This document shows, piece after piece, positions 10,904-18,995 of a DNA stretch of 64,000 bases. The position numbers were made by a program, and so were the translations under genes. Each line of letters opens with the position of its first letter. Position 1 is the stretch's first letter. The notes under the pieces were generated by a model. That model saw only the letters and a program-made list of their open reading frames with translations, was not told where the DNA came from and made no database searches. Origin of the DNA: JBGPGW01 sp046349515 (GTDB taxonomy: Bacteria > Pseudomonadota > Alphaproteobacteria > CADEGL01); assembly GCA_046349515.1 (NCBI GenBank), contig JAXMCE010000011.1:1-64000 (forward strand), in the 5' to 3' direction.

Positions 10904-11686
10904 CTAGACCCCGCGGTGCCGGCGGAGGAAATCGAGCACCGGCGGCGCGACCTGATCGGGCCCTTCGAGCAGAATCGCGTGGCGCAGCACCGGCAGGATG
11001 ACCAGGTCCGCATTGGGCAACGCTGCCGCGATCTGCTTGTTCAGCCGCGGGTTGCAGCCGCCATCGTTCTCGCCGGTGAGCACGAGGCATGGATGCCGGA
11101 TCTCGTGGAGCCAGGGCGACATCTCCGTCTCGGCATAGATGTCGAAGACAGAGAGAAACACCTCCGGGTCGGTGCCGAGCACCTGCCGCATGCGCCGCTC
11201 GACGACGTCGGGGCGCGTTGCCGCGAATTCGGGCGTGAACCAGCGCTCCTTGAGCGTTTCGAGGACCGGCGGGATGCCTTTCGCGCGCATCGCCGCGACG
11301 ACGGCCTTGACCTTGGCGCTGTCATCCGGCGTGCGGAAAGCCGCCGTCGAGAAGAGGCCGAGCGTCGCCACATGCTGCGGGTACTTGCGCGCATAGGCCG
11401 GACCGATCATGCCGCCCAGGGAATGGCCGGCGAAATGGGCCTTCTCGATGCCAAGCTCGGCCCGAAGCGCCTCGAGATCCTCGACCAGGTCTTGGAGCGC
11501 GTAGGGCGCCCGAGGCGTGGGAGACACGCCGTGGCCGCGCAAATCGTAGCTGATGCAGCGGAACTCGTTCCTCAAGTACGGCACAAGTGCCGCAAACGTT
11601 GCCCGTGAAGCGCCGATCCCGTGGATGAGGAACAGCGCTGGGCCCTCGCCCTCGACCGAGAACGCGGAGCGGACTGGTTGGCCCAT
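10904..11686 (-). CDS. Alpha/beta hydrolase (3-oxoadipate enol-lactonase-like)
   Basis: This 260-aa hydrolase has the oxyanion segment FLIHGIGASRATF near residue 21, the nucleophile elbow AGHSLGG near residue 90, an acid-bearing GENDGG and a late histidine in LRHAILLE. It resembles PcaD-type enol-lactonases but the substrate is not fixed. The start MGQPVRS at 11686 lies one base after the stop of the tautomerase gene, so the two are translated together; in-frame starts further upstream fall inside that gene and are rejected. An enol-lactonase with a tautomerase suggests ring-cleavage product metabolism. Confidence 0.87.
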   Translation of the reverse strand: MGQPVRSAFSVEGEGPALFLIHGIGASRATFAALVPYLRNEFRCISYDLRGHGVSPTPRAPYALQDLVEDLEALRAELGIEKAHFAGHSLGGMIGPAYARKYPQHVATLGLFSTAAFRTPDDSAKVKAVVAAMRAKGIPPVLETLKERWFTPEFAATRPDVVERRMRQVLGTDPEVFLSVFDIYAETEMSPWLHEIRHPCLVLTGENDGGCNPRLNKQIAAALPNADLVILPVLRHAILLEGPDQVAPPVLDFLRRHRGV

Positions 11687-11687
11687 C

Positions 11688-11888
11688 TTACTTGTCCGGA
11701 TATTTTTCGCGGAGCGTCTCGTAGCCGACGACCCAGTCGTCCTTGTCGACCTCGGTGAAGAGAACGTGGAAGGCCTCCGGCCGCCCACCCCCGGCCGCGC
11801 GGATGAAGCCATCGACCAGCTCTCTCGCGATCTTTTTCTTCTGTTCGGGCGTTCGGCCCTTGAGCAGTTCCACTCGGATCGTCGGCAC
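11688..11888 (-). CDS. 4-oxalocrotonate tautomerase-family protein
   Basis: This 66-aa protein begins MPTIRVELLKGRTPEQKKK; removal of Met exposes the catalytic Pro1 of the tautomerase superfamily. The Arg in the GGGRPEAFHVLF region is also typical. Members ketonise dienols formed in aromatic meta-cleavage. It is the first gene of a two-gene operon with the hydrolase that starts one base beyond its stop. Confidence 0.87.
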   Translation of the reverse strand: MPTIRVELLKGRTPEQKKKIARELVDGFIRAAGGGRPEAFHVLFTEVDKDDWVVGYETLREKYPDK

Positions 11889-12009
11889 GGTGCGTCCCCC
11901 TCGTTACACGTCAGATGTCTGCGCAGTGCTCAATTCGGCTCGGAACTCCCGTGCCGATGAACGACATCGATTCACAGCCGTCATTTAAGGCGATCGCGGG
12001 CGATCCGAG

Positions 12010-13047
12010 TCAAGCGGCAAAGGCCTTCGCGCTTGAGGCTTTGCGAACGTACGGCATGACCTCTTCCGCAAAATGACTCATCATCTCGAGTGTCATGGCA
12101 TCGTCCTGACCGAAATTCGACGTCATGAGCACTTCATCGATGCCGAGTTCCGCGTAGCCAGAGAGCCGGTCGATCATCTCGTCGCGTCCGCAGATGAGGA
12201 GGTTCGCCGCAAGCTGCTCCAGCGTCTGGGTGCGGGGCAGCGGCCGAATGATGCCCTTGTCGACGATTCCGGATCCGCCGAATACGTTGTCGAAACTCTG
12301 ATAGTAGATATAGGCGCGCTCGGCGATATGCCGGCGCTCCTCGTCGTTGCGCACCAGGAACATTCCGCGCTGCAGGCTGAGCCGCGTCTCGAGCGCCCGG
12401 TCCGCCGCGGCCTTGCCGCGCTTGAACGCATTGACCTGGTCCATCAGCTGCTCGTGGCTGCCGCCGAGCGGTGTCGTCTGCACGTGATAGCCAGCCCTTG
12501 CCGCGGCCTCGATGCCGGCCGGGTTCATCACGGCCACCATCAGCGGAATCGGATCCTCCGGCCGCGGCATGATGGTCAGAGCCTCGAAGGCGTAGCGCGC
12601 GCTGTTCCACGACACGTCCTCTCGCGTGAGCAGCGCCTCGAGCAGCTTCAAGTCCTCCTCGAACCACCGCTTCGTCTCGCCGAAGGGAACACCACACCGC
12701 TCCGTCTCGTAGGCAAAGGCGCCTTTGCCGACACCGAGGATGAGCCGGCCGTCGCAGAGAGCCTGGGCCTGAACGACCTCGCCCGCGAAGACGCGCATGT
12801 CGCGGAGCGGCAGCTGGCACACGGCGGTCATGAGCTTCACGCGGCTCGTATGCGCCGCGATCTTCACCGCCATCTGGAGCGGCGACGGAGTCAGGAGCAC
12901 GTTGACCAGATGGTGTTCCGGAATGCCCACGCCCCGGAAGCCCAGCCTCTCCGCGTGCAGGGCCTGGTCGACGACGCTTTTGTAAAGGCGCTTGCCGCCG
13001 ACGGCCGGGTCCAACATGTGGCTCGAGAGGAACGAGACGAAGTCCAT
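12010..13047 (-). CDS. LLM-class flavin-dependent oxidoreductase (luciferase-like)
   Basis: This 345-aa protein has bacterial-luciferase-like signatures: GIPEHHLVN near residue 45, the substrate/FMN segment LILGVGKGAFAYE near 110, and VAVMNPAGIEAAARAGYHV near 190. It would use FMNH2 and oxygen, or F420, on an unknown substrate. The start is the second of two close ATGs (13047), because AGGAG lies seven bases before it but overlaps the spacing of the first. It diverges from a LysR gene, with a perfect palindrome between them that probably controls both. Confidence 0.88.
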   Translation of the reverse strand: MDFVSFLSSHMLDPAVGGKRLYKSVVDQALHAERLGFRGVGIPEHHLVNVLLTPSPLQMAVKIAAHTSRVKLMTAVCQLPLRDMRVFAGEVVQAQALCDGRLILGVGKGAFAYETERCGVPFGETKRWFEEDLKLLEALLTREDVSWNSARYAFEALTIMPRPEDPIPLMVAVMNPAGIEAAARAGYHVQTTPLGGSHEQLMDQVNAFKRGKAAADRALETRLSLQRGMFLVRNDEERRHIAERAYIYYQSFDNVFGGSGIVDKGIIRPLPRTQTLEQLAANLLICGRDEMIDRLSGYAELGIDEVLMTSNFGQDDAMTLEMMSHFAEEVMPYVRKASSAKAFAA

Positions 13048-13125
13048 GGCCATTCTCCTGAATAGGGCGACCAGGACAGTGGCAGAGCGTAAGACCTTTG
13101 AAAAACGGATTATTTTTGCCATTAT

Positions 13126-13142
13126 GTTCGAAATTTTCGAAC
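13126..13142. promoter_or_regulatory. Perfect 17-bp palindrome, likely LysR operator
   Basis: GTTCGAAA-T-TTTCGAAC is a perfect dyad with one central base. It contains TCGAAATTTTCGA, which fits the T-N11-A LysR box with dyad symmetry. It lies between the divergent oxidoreductase (start 13047) and the LysR start (13148). Confidence 0.7.
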
Positions 13143-13147
13143 TCTCT

Positions 13148-13987
13148 ATGAACCTCAACGAGCTCCGCACCTTTCTCGAAGTGATTGAGACCGGCAGCCT
13201 CGTGGCTGCCGCGCAGCGGCTCAACGTCACACAGTCGACGATCACCGCCCGCATTTCGGCCCTCGAGGAACAACTCGGCCAGAAGCTGCTCCATCGCTAC
13301 AAATCGGGTGCGGAGTTGACCTCCGCCGGATTCAAGTTTCGCCGCTACGCCGAAGTGATGGTGCAGCTTTGGCGACAGGCGCGTTACGAGGTGTCACTGC
13401 CGAAAGGGTTCGAAGCGGTCTGCAATGTCGGGCTCGAGTTCGACCTTTGGCGGGACATCGGCCAGCGTTTCCTCGACCATGTTCGTGAGCGCGCCCCTGA
13501 CGTGGTGATCGCGCTCTGGCCCGGCGAGCAGCGCCAGATCGACCGCTGGCTTTCCATTGGCCTTGTCGATGTGGCCTTCTGTTATGGGCCGCAGGCCGGC
13601 GACGACTTCACCAGCCGCGTGCTCATCGACGACGAACTGGTGATGGTCTCGACCGATGAGGGCGCCAAGGCGCAACTCGGCTCGGGCTACGTCTTCGTCG
13701 ACCACGGCGACGAGTTCCGTCGTCGCCATGCCGAAGTCTTCGCGAGCGACGTGCCGGCCGCAGTGACCATTGCCGCATCCGAGTGGGCCGTCGACCACAT
13801 CCTGAAGCGCGGCGGCAGCGGCTATTTGCCGCGCCGCATCGCGCGCGAGCACATCGCTTCCGGAGGCCTCTATCTCGTCGCCGGCGCGCCGACCTTCGGC
13901 CGCCGGATCTACGTGGTGGAGAATGCGCGCGCCGTGCGCGCCTGGTCCTGGTACGGCGCGGCGCTGGCGGCCCTCGAGCACCCTTGA
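13148..13987 (+). CDS. LysR-family transcriptional regulator
   Basis: This 279-aa regulator starts MNLNELRTFLEVIETGSLV, the standard LysR winged-helix opening, with the recognition helix around RLNVTQSTITARISALE. The C-terminal part is a ligand-binding domain (WPGEQRQIDRWL, DVAFCYGP). It is somewhat short for the family. No clear ribosome site precedes 13148; an in-frame ATG at 13124 would place the palindrome inside the gene, so it is less likely. It probably regulates the divergent flavin-dependent oxidoreductase and itself. Confidence 0.9.
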   Translation: MNLNELRTFLEVIETGSLVAAAQRLNVTQSTITARISALEEQLGQKLLHRYKSGAELTSAGFKFRRYAEVMVQLWRQARYEVSLPKGFEAVCNVGLEFDLWRDIGQRFLDHVRERAPDVVIALWPGEQRQIDRWLSIGLVDVAFCYGPQAGDDFTSRVLIDDELVMVSTDEGAKAQLGSGYVFVDHGDEFRRRHAEVFASDVPAAVTIAASEWAVDHILKRGGSGYLPRRIAREHIASGGLYLVAGAPTFGRRIYVVENARAVRAWSWYGAALAALEHP

Positions 13988-14081
13988 ATGTGGCTACGGC
14001 GCGATGACGGATCCGAACCGTGTCGCGACATGGACGCGGTGCGCGATTGCGACGCGCGCGGGCGCTCGCTCGGCGCTGCCG

Positions 14082-14558
14082 CTATGACGCCTTGCCGGTC
14101 TTCTTGAACTTCTCGACCGCTTCGCGGAGCTCGTGCGTCTCCTCGCAGGTCTTGCAGAACTTGTCGAGGGTGGCGAGGCGCTGCTCGGCGCTCGGCAGGT
14201 CGCCCATCTCGAGATAGAGCTCGCCGAGATACTCGTTGGCCCCGAGGTGATTCGGGTCGATGTCGAGCGCCTTCTTGTAATTGGCCAGCGCCTTGTCCTT
14301 GTCGCCGAGCTTCCGGTGGCTGAAGCCCAGGTAGTTGAAGGCATCGGCGTTCTTGGGATCGGAGGCCACGACCTTCTCCAGGAGCGGGATGGCACCCTTG
14401 TAGTCCTTGGCCTTCACGGCTCGCTCGCCCTTGGAGTAGTCCGATTCGGGCTTGGCCGGAGCACTGCTCGGGGTGCTGCTGCCCATGGCCAGGCTCTCCC
14501 CCGCCACGCCCGCGAGGCTCAATGCCAATGCGAGGCTTACCGCCGTCACGATGCGCAT
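14082..14558 (-). CDS. Exported TPR-repeat protein
   Basis: This 158-aa protein has a signal peptide (MRIVTAVSLALALSLAGVAG then a small-residue site) and at least two TPR units with the pattern NADAFNYLGFSHRKLGDKDKA and NHLGANEYLGELYLEMGD. A cysteine pair CKTC sits near the C terminus. An AGGAGAG site precedes the chosen ATG. It is probably periplasmic and mediates protein contacts; no specific role can be assigned. Confidence 0.85.
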   Translation of the reverse strand: MRIVTAVSLALALSLAGVAGESLAMGSSTPSSAPAKPESDYSKGERAVKAKDYKGAIPLLEKVVASDPKNADAFNYLGFSHRKLGDKDKALANYKKALDIDPNHLGANEYLGELYLEMGDLPSAEQRLATLDKFCKTCEETHELREAVEKFKKTGKAS

Positions 14559-14663
14559 GCTGTCTCTCCTGTCTTGCTGCCAAGGCAAAGGCCAGTGCCG
14601 AGGATAGCCGAAGCCGGGTGGGCGGGCACCGCCGTGCTGCGCCACGGAATTGCAAAATTTTCT

Positions 14664-14766
14664 TAGGTGCTCTATGAGAACCTAGCTTTGCGTTATGCAA
14701 TAATAAACCAATATATTAATTTATAGACAATATGATGCACTAGGTTTTTAATACTCGTCTTAGGTC
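14664..14766 (+). promoter_or_regulatory. AT-rich leader with four TAGGT motifs before the integrase-domain response regulator
   Basis: This leader is AT-rich, unlike its surroundings. It contains four TAGGT motifs: 14664-14668, an inverted copy 14680-14684, 14741-14745 and 14761-14765. The first two form an interrupted dyad, TAGGTgCTC-TAT-GAGaACCTA. A second small dyad, TTGC-GTTAT-GCAA, lies at 14688-14700. These look like repeated protein-binding sites at a promoter; the last copy ends one base before the ATG. Confidence 0.5.
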
Positions 14767-16008
14767 ATGGCGAAAATTCACCTAAACGCCCGCGCTCTCG
14801 AAGAGTTGAAGCCGCCACACCGGGGCCAGGTCGACGTATGGGATGCTGGCCTGCCCGGCTTCGGCATCCGCCTGTCGCAAGGGGGATCGAAATCCTGGGT
14901 CGTCATGGCGCGACGGGGAGCCCGGCGCGTGCGCCTGACTCTCGGGCCCTATCCGGAACTCTCGATCGAAGCCGCGCGCGAGGAGGCCACGCGCCACCTC
15001 GGACCTGGAGCAGAAGCGCTCGCCCATGGGGAGACGGTCCAGCCGCGCCAACCCGTCGCAACGGACGCGGCGTCCGCGCGGGCGCCAGCGGGTGCTTTCT
15101 CCCTGACGCCCGAGATGGCGGCCGCGGCGCGGCAGGTGCTGGCGCTCTTCCAAGCCTGGCTCGAGGGCCAGCCGGTTGGCGCGCCCGCGGAATCGCTGTC
15201 CCTGCCCTCTTCTGGACCCGTCCCCGCCGCCGGTCCCGCCGCGGCGCACGATCAGGCCGGCCGACGCCAGCGCATTCTCCTCGCCGAGGACACCGAGACG
15301 AACCGGATGCTCGTCCTCGCCATGCTGGCCTCCGAACCCTACGACATCGACACGGTCCATGACGGGCGCGACGCGGTCGAAGCGGCGAAGAAGCGAAGTT
15401 ACGACCTCATCCTAATGGACGTCTCGATGCCGATCATGGACGGCGTCGACGCGACGCGCGCGATTCGCGCGCTTCCCGGCCCCGTTGCCAAGGTTCCCAT
15501 CATCGCCATGACGGCGCACGCCATGGCGGCAGACCGAGAACGCTGCCTCGCCGCAGGCATGGACGACTATGTGAGCAAGCCGGTCTCGCGCGCTGAGCTT
15601 GTCGAGAAGCTCGCGTCCCGGCTCGCCGCGCGGGCCGGACAGCCGGCATCGGCCCCGCCGACGGCCGTCCTCGACGAGGAGGTGCTCCGGCAGCTCCGCC
15701 AGGATCTTCGCGCGGATTCCCTCGCGAGCTTCATCGATTCGCTGCTGCCCGACATCCAGATGCGCGTCCGCGGAATCTTCGTGGCGCATGTGGCCGGCAA
15801 TCTCCCGGCGCTGGCCGCCCACGCGCACAGCCTCATCAGCCTTGCCGCGACCTTCGGGGCCGGGTCGCTCGCCGCTCTCGCGCGGAGCCTCGAGGAGCGC
15901 GCGCATGCGGGCTCGGCCGAAGCGCTGCCCCCGCTCATCGAGGCCTTGAAGCCCATGGTCGAGGACACGCTTGCCGCTCTCACCGCGCTGCGGCAGCGAT
16001 CGGCCTGA
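14767..16008 (+). CDS. Integrase arm-binding (DUF4102-like) domain fused to receiver and HPt domains
   Basis: This 413-aa protein has three parts. Residues 1 to about 80 match the N-terminal arm-type DNA-binding domain of P4/Sf6-type integrases (DVWDAGLPGFGIRLSQGG, SWVVMARRGARRVRLTLG, YPELSIEAAREEA). After an Ala/Pro-rich linker, residues about 175-295 are a receiver: acidic pair AEDTE, phosphoacceptor in LILMDVSMPIMDG, then PIIAMTAHA and the lysine in DYVSKPVS. The C-terminal part is an HPt-like four-helix domain with a histidine in AHAHSLISLAATFG. No integrase catalytic domain is present. It is probably a DNA-binding or phosphorelay intermediate. The dadA-like gene converges six bases downstream. 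Confidence 0.85.
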   Translation: MAKIHLNARALEELKPPHRGQVDVWDAGLPGFGIRLSQGGSKSWVVMARRGARRVRLTLGPYPELSIEAAREEATRHLGPGAEALAHGETVQPRQPVATDAASARAPAGAFSLTPEMAAAARQVLALFQAWLEGQPVGAPAESLSLPSSGPVPAAGPAAAHDQAGRRQRILLAEDTETNRMLVLAMLASEPYDIDTVHDGRDAVEAAKKRSYDLILMDVSMPIMDGVDATRAIRALPGPVAKVPIIAMTAHAMAADRERCLAAGMDDYVSKPVSRAELVEKLASRLAARAGQPASAPPTAVLDEEVLRQLRQDLRADSLASFIDSLLPDIQMRVRGIFVAHVAGNLPALAAHAHSLISLAATFGAGSLAALARSLEERAHAGSAEALPPLIEALKPMVEDTLAALTALRQRSA

Positions 16009-16013
16009 CGGGC

Positions 16014-17267
16014 TCAGCGCCCGTCGAGGGTGAGGCCCTCCATGTCGATCGCGGGCTTGCGCCCCTGGATGAGGTCCGCCGAAATCCGCGCCGAGCCGCA
16101 GGCCATGGTCCAGCCGATATGGCCGTGTCCGGTGTTGAGCTGAAGATTGTCGTAGCGGGTCTTGCCGAAGATCGGCGGACCATCGGGCGTCATGGGGCGC
16201 AGGCACGCCCAATATTTGGGCGGCGCGTTCCAGTCGCAGGCGTTGGGGAACATCTCCTTCGCCGTCCGCAAGATCGCGGTGAAATCCGACGGCTTGAAGT
16301 CGGTCTTGTAGCCCGCGAACTCGGCCTTCCCGCCGACGCGGAAGGTGTTGCCGAACTTGCACCAGGCGACGAGAAGGTCCTCATCCACCCCGCCCACAAG
16401 CGGCGTCAGATTCGCGCCGTCGCAGGGGAAGGACGCCGTGTAGCCCTTGACCGGATAGATGGGCAGGCTGATCCCGACCGTGCGCGCCACCTGGGGGCTG
16501 AAGCTGCCGAGCGAGAGCACGTACATGTCGGCCTTGATCTCGCCCTTGTCGGTCACGATCGATTCGATCGAGCGCCCGTTCGCTTTCATGCCCTTCACAT
16601 TCGTGCTGAGGGCGAACTTGACCCCCAGGGGCTTGCAGAGCTCGCCGAGCTTCTGCGTGAAGACGCGCGCATCGCCGCTGCCGTCGGTCGGGCAGTAGAG
16701 CGCGCCCACGTATTTGTGCTTCACGGGCTCGAAGGCGGGCTCGATCCGCGCCACGTCGTCGCGCGACTTGATCTCGATCTTGACGCCGTTGTCGGAGAGA
16801 AGCTTGGAGGCCGACGCGGCCTGGTCCATATGGGCCTGGTCGCGGAACATGTAGAGAAGGCCCTTCTGGAGGTCATCGAACTGGAGGCTCACCTCGCGGC
16901 GGAGCTGGTCCATCACCTGCTCGCTGTACCGGCAGATGCGCAGCTTCCGGAGCGTGTTGATGCGGTAGCGCTCGGCCGTGCAGTTCTTCACGAACTGGAG
17001 GCTCCAGAGATACATGCGGATGTCGGCGCTCAAGCGGAACAGGAGCGCCGCGTCCTTGTCCCAGAGTGACTGGAGAAGCACCTTGGGCGCGCGGGGCGAG
17101 GCCCAGGCGAAAGCGTGCGCGACGGCCAGAAGTCCCGCGTTCTGGTAACTCGTCTCCATCGCCGGTTCCGGCTGCCGGTCGATCAGCGTGACCTCGTGGC
17201 CCTCCTTGGCGAGGAAGTAGCTCGTCGCCATCCCCACGGCCCCGGCCCCCATGACTGCGATTCTCAT
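16014..17267 (-). CDS. D-amino acid dehydrogenase (DadA-like) 1
   Basis: This 417-aa flavoprotein starts with the FAD dinucleotide fold MRIAVMGAGAVGMATSYFLA and has the DadA features YPVKGYTASFP, FRVGGKAEFAGY and a C-terminal GHIGWTMACGSARISADLI. The length equals known DadA proteins. DadA oxidises D-amino acids to 2-oxo acids and ammonia, passing electrons to the membrane chain. A paralogue lies at 20037. It diverges from the aminotransferase at 17403, with which it may share control. Confidence 0.9.
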   Translation of the reverse strand: MRIAVMGAGAVGMATSYFLAKEGHEVTLIDRQPEPAMETSYQNAGLLAVAHAFAWASPRAPKVLLQSLWDKDAALLFRLSADIRMYLWSLQFVKNCTAERYRINTLRKLRICRYSEQVMDQLRREVSLQFDDLQKGLLYMFRDQAHMDQAASASKLLSDNGVKIEIKSRDDVARIEPAFEPVKHKYVGALYCPTDGSGDARVFTQKLGELCKPLGVKFALSTNVKGMKANGRSIESIVTDKGEIKADMYVLSLGSFSPQVARTVGISLPIYPVKGYTASFPCDGANLTPLVGGVDEDLLVAWCKFGNTFRVGGKAEFAGYKTDFKPSDFTAILRTAKEMFPNACDWNAPPKYWACLRPMTPDGPPIFGKTRYDNLQLNTGHGHIGWTMACGSARISADLIQGRKPAIDMEGLTLDGR

Positions 17268-17402
17268 TCTCCTCCCCCTTCGGCGACCCGTTGCAACATG
17301 AGAACGTTAGCATGCCCCGCCTCGGGCGTGGTAGGGAGGGTGGTGCGACTGGCTTGCGTTTGCGCCGCTCTCGCGCCCAAGGGCCGACCCATCGGTGATC
17401 CC

Positions 17403-18785
17403 ATGACCGACACGACCGCCGCCATCCGGGAGAAAGACCTCCGCCACCACATCCACCCCTGGGGCGATCACAATGCGATGCGGAGCCAGGGGGCGACCGT
17501 GCTCGTCCGCGGCGAAGGCGCCTATGTCTGGGACTCGGAAGGGCACAAACTGATCGACGGTGTCGCCGGTCTCTGGTGCGTCAACATCGGCCACGGGCGC
17601 GCCGAGATGGCGGAGGCGATCGCCGAGCAGGTGCGCACCCTCACCTACTATTCGACCTTCGGCTCGCAGACGAACCCCGTCGCGGCCGAGCTCGCCGAGC
17701 GCCTCTGCCGCCTGACTCCCAAGGGCTTGAACCACGTCTTCTTCTCATCGAGCGGGTCGGATGCGAACGAGACAGCGATCCGCACCGTGCTCCGATACTT
17801 CACGCTCATCGGCAAGCCCAAGAAGCGTCACGTCTTGACGCTCGAGGACGCGTATCACGGCAGCACCTATCTGACGGCGTCCATGTCGGGTCCGGCCTTC
17901 TATCCAGGCTGGGCGCGCGAGACGGGATTCATCCACCGGGTCGCCAAGCCCTATCCCTACCGCCGGCCGGAAGGGGTGGGCGCGGCGCAGTATCTCGACC
18001 ACCTGGCGACGAACCTCGAAGAGACGATCGAGCGCCTGGGCGCGGATGAGGTCGCATGCTTCATCGCCGAGCCCATCATGGGACGCGGCGTCGTGTTGCC
18101 GCCCGAGGGCTATCACCGACGCATGCAGGAGGTCTGCCGCCGCCACGGCGTCCTCTATATCTCCGACGAGGTGGTGACGGGCTTCGGGCGCTTGGGCCAC
18201 ATCTATGCGAGCGAGCCCCGCTTCGGCCTCACCCCCGACATCCTCACCTCGGCCAAGGGAATCTCATCGGGCTATGTGCCGCTGGCGGCGACATTCGTGT
18301 CGGATGAGATCTACGACGTCCTGAGCGCGCCGGGCGAGGTCTACTACCACGGCTTCACCTATACGGGGCATCCCGTCGCCTGCGCGGCGGCGTTGAAGAA
18401 CCTCGAGATCATCGAGCGCGAGCGCATCTTGGAGACCGTGCGCACGCGGGGCGCGCGCTTCCAGCGCATGCTCGAAGGGCTCACCGACCTCGCCATCGTC
18501 GGCGAGGGACGCGGCAGCTATTACATGATGGGCATCGAGTTCGTCATGAACCAGAACTCGCGCGAGCGGTTCCCTGAGTCCGTGAAACTCTCGGAGCGCA
18601 TCGCGCGCCGGGCCTACGGGAAAGGCCTCGTCGCGCGCGCGATCATGCCGGAGGTGATTCTTCTTTCCCCCACCCTCGTCCTGAGCGACGGCGACCTCGC
18701 CGATATCGAGCGCATCTTGCGCGAATCGATCCGCGAGACGATGGACGAATTGGTGCGCGAGAAGCTCTGGCGGCCGACGGGGTAA
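17403..18785 (+). CDS. Class III aminotransferase (omega-amino acid or amine:pyruvate type)
   Basis: This 460-aa PLP enzyme has SSSGSDANETAIRTVLRYF near residue 115, the aspartate motif ISDEVVTGFGR, and the Schiff-base lysine Lys285 in SAKGISSGYVPL. Length and motifs fit omega-aminotransferases using pyruvate, such as putrescine- or taurine-pyruvate types; the donor is unknown. An upstream in-frame ATG (17298) was not chosen because the extra residues are not family-like. It lies between two DadA-type genes and near an agmatinase-like hydrolase, which suggests amine and amino acid catabolism. Confidence 0.9.
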   Translation: MTDTTAAIREKDLRHHIHPWGDHNAMRSQGATVLVRGEGAYVWDSEGHKLIDGVAGLWCVNIGHGRAEMAEAIAEQVRTLTYYSTFGSQTNPVAAELAERLCRLTPKGLNHVFFSSSGSDANETAIRTVLRYFTLIGKPKKRHVLTLEDAYHGSTYLTASMSGPAFYPGWARETGFIHRVAKPYPYRRPEGVGAAQYLDHLATNLEETIERLGADEVACFIAEPIMGRGVVLPPEGYHRRMQEVCRRHGVLYISDEVVTGFGRLGHIYASEPRFGLTPDILTSAKGISSGYVPLAATFVSDEIYDVLSAPGEVYYHGFTYTGHPVACAAALKNLEIIERERILETVRTRGARFQRMLEGLTDLAIVGEGRGSYYMMGIEFVMNQNSRERFPESVKLSERIARRAYGKGLVARAIMPEVILLSPTLVLSDGDLADIERILRESIRETMDELVREKLWRPTG

Positions 18786-18836
18786 ATCGCCGGCGCGCGA
18801 TACCCTCTGTCTCCCGCCGCTTCGCGTCGGGCCCCT

Positions 18837-18943
18837 CCCTCTCCCGTGAACGGGAGAGGGTCATTCTTGCTCGCAAAGAAATGAACGCGCGGGCAAACAA
18901 AGAAGCGCCTTCCCCTCCCTGCAAGGGAGGGGCAAGGGGAGGG
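18837..18943. repeat. Two G-run/C-run hairpins, REP-like
   Basis: A 10-bp perfect stem CCCTCTCCCG-TGAA-CGGGAGAGGG (18837-18860) is followed by a second, CCCCTCCCT-GCA-AGGGAGGGG (18912-18932), then a further AGGGGAGGG. They sit between convergent genes and resemble the short GC-rich hairpins scattered in alphaproteobacterial intergenic DNA. The first may terminate the aminotransferase transcript. Confidence 0.6.
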
Positions 18944-18995
18944 TCCCGGTGCGGATGTCAGCGCCCCGCGACACGAAGACGTGATCGCTCGCCCC

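Noticed and set aside
11687..11812. Longer N terminus for the alpha/beta hydrolase
   Set aside because: The extra residues overlap the tautomerase gene in another frame and are rich in Arg and Ser with no family likeness.
17298..17402. Upstream ATG for the aminotransferase
   Set aside because: The extra 35 residues (Cys- and Ala-rich) do not resemble family N termini.
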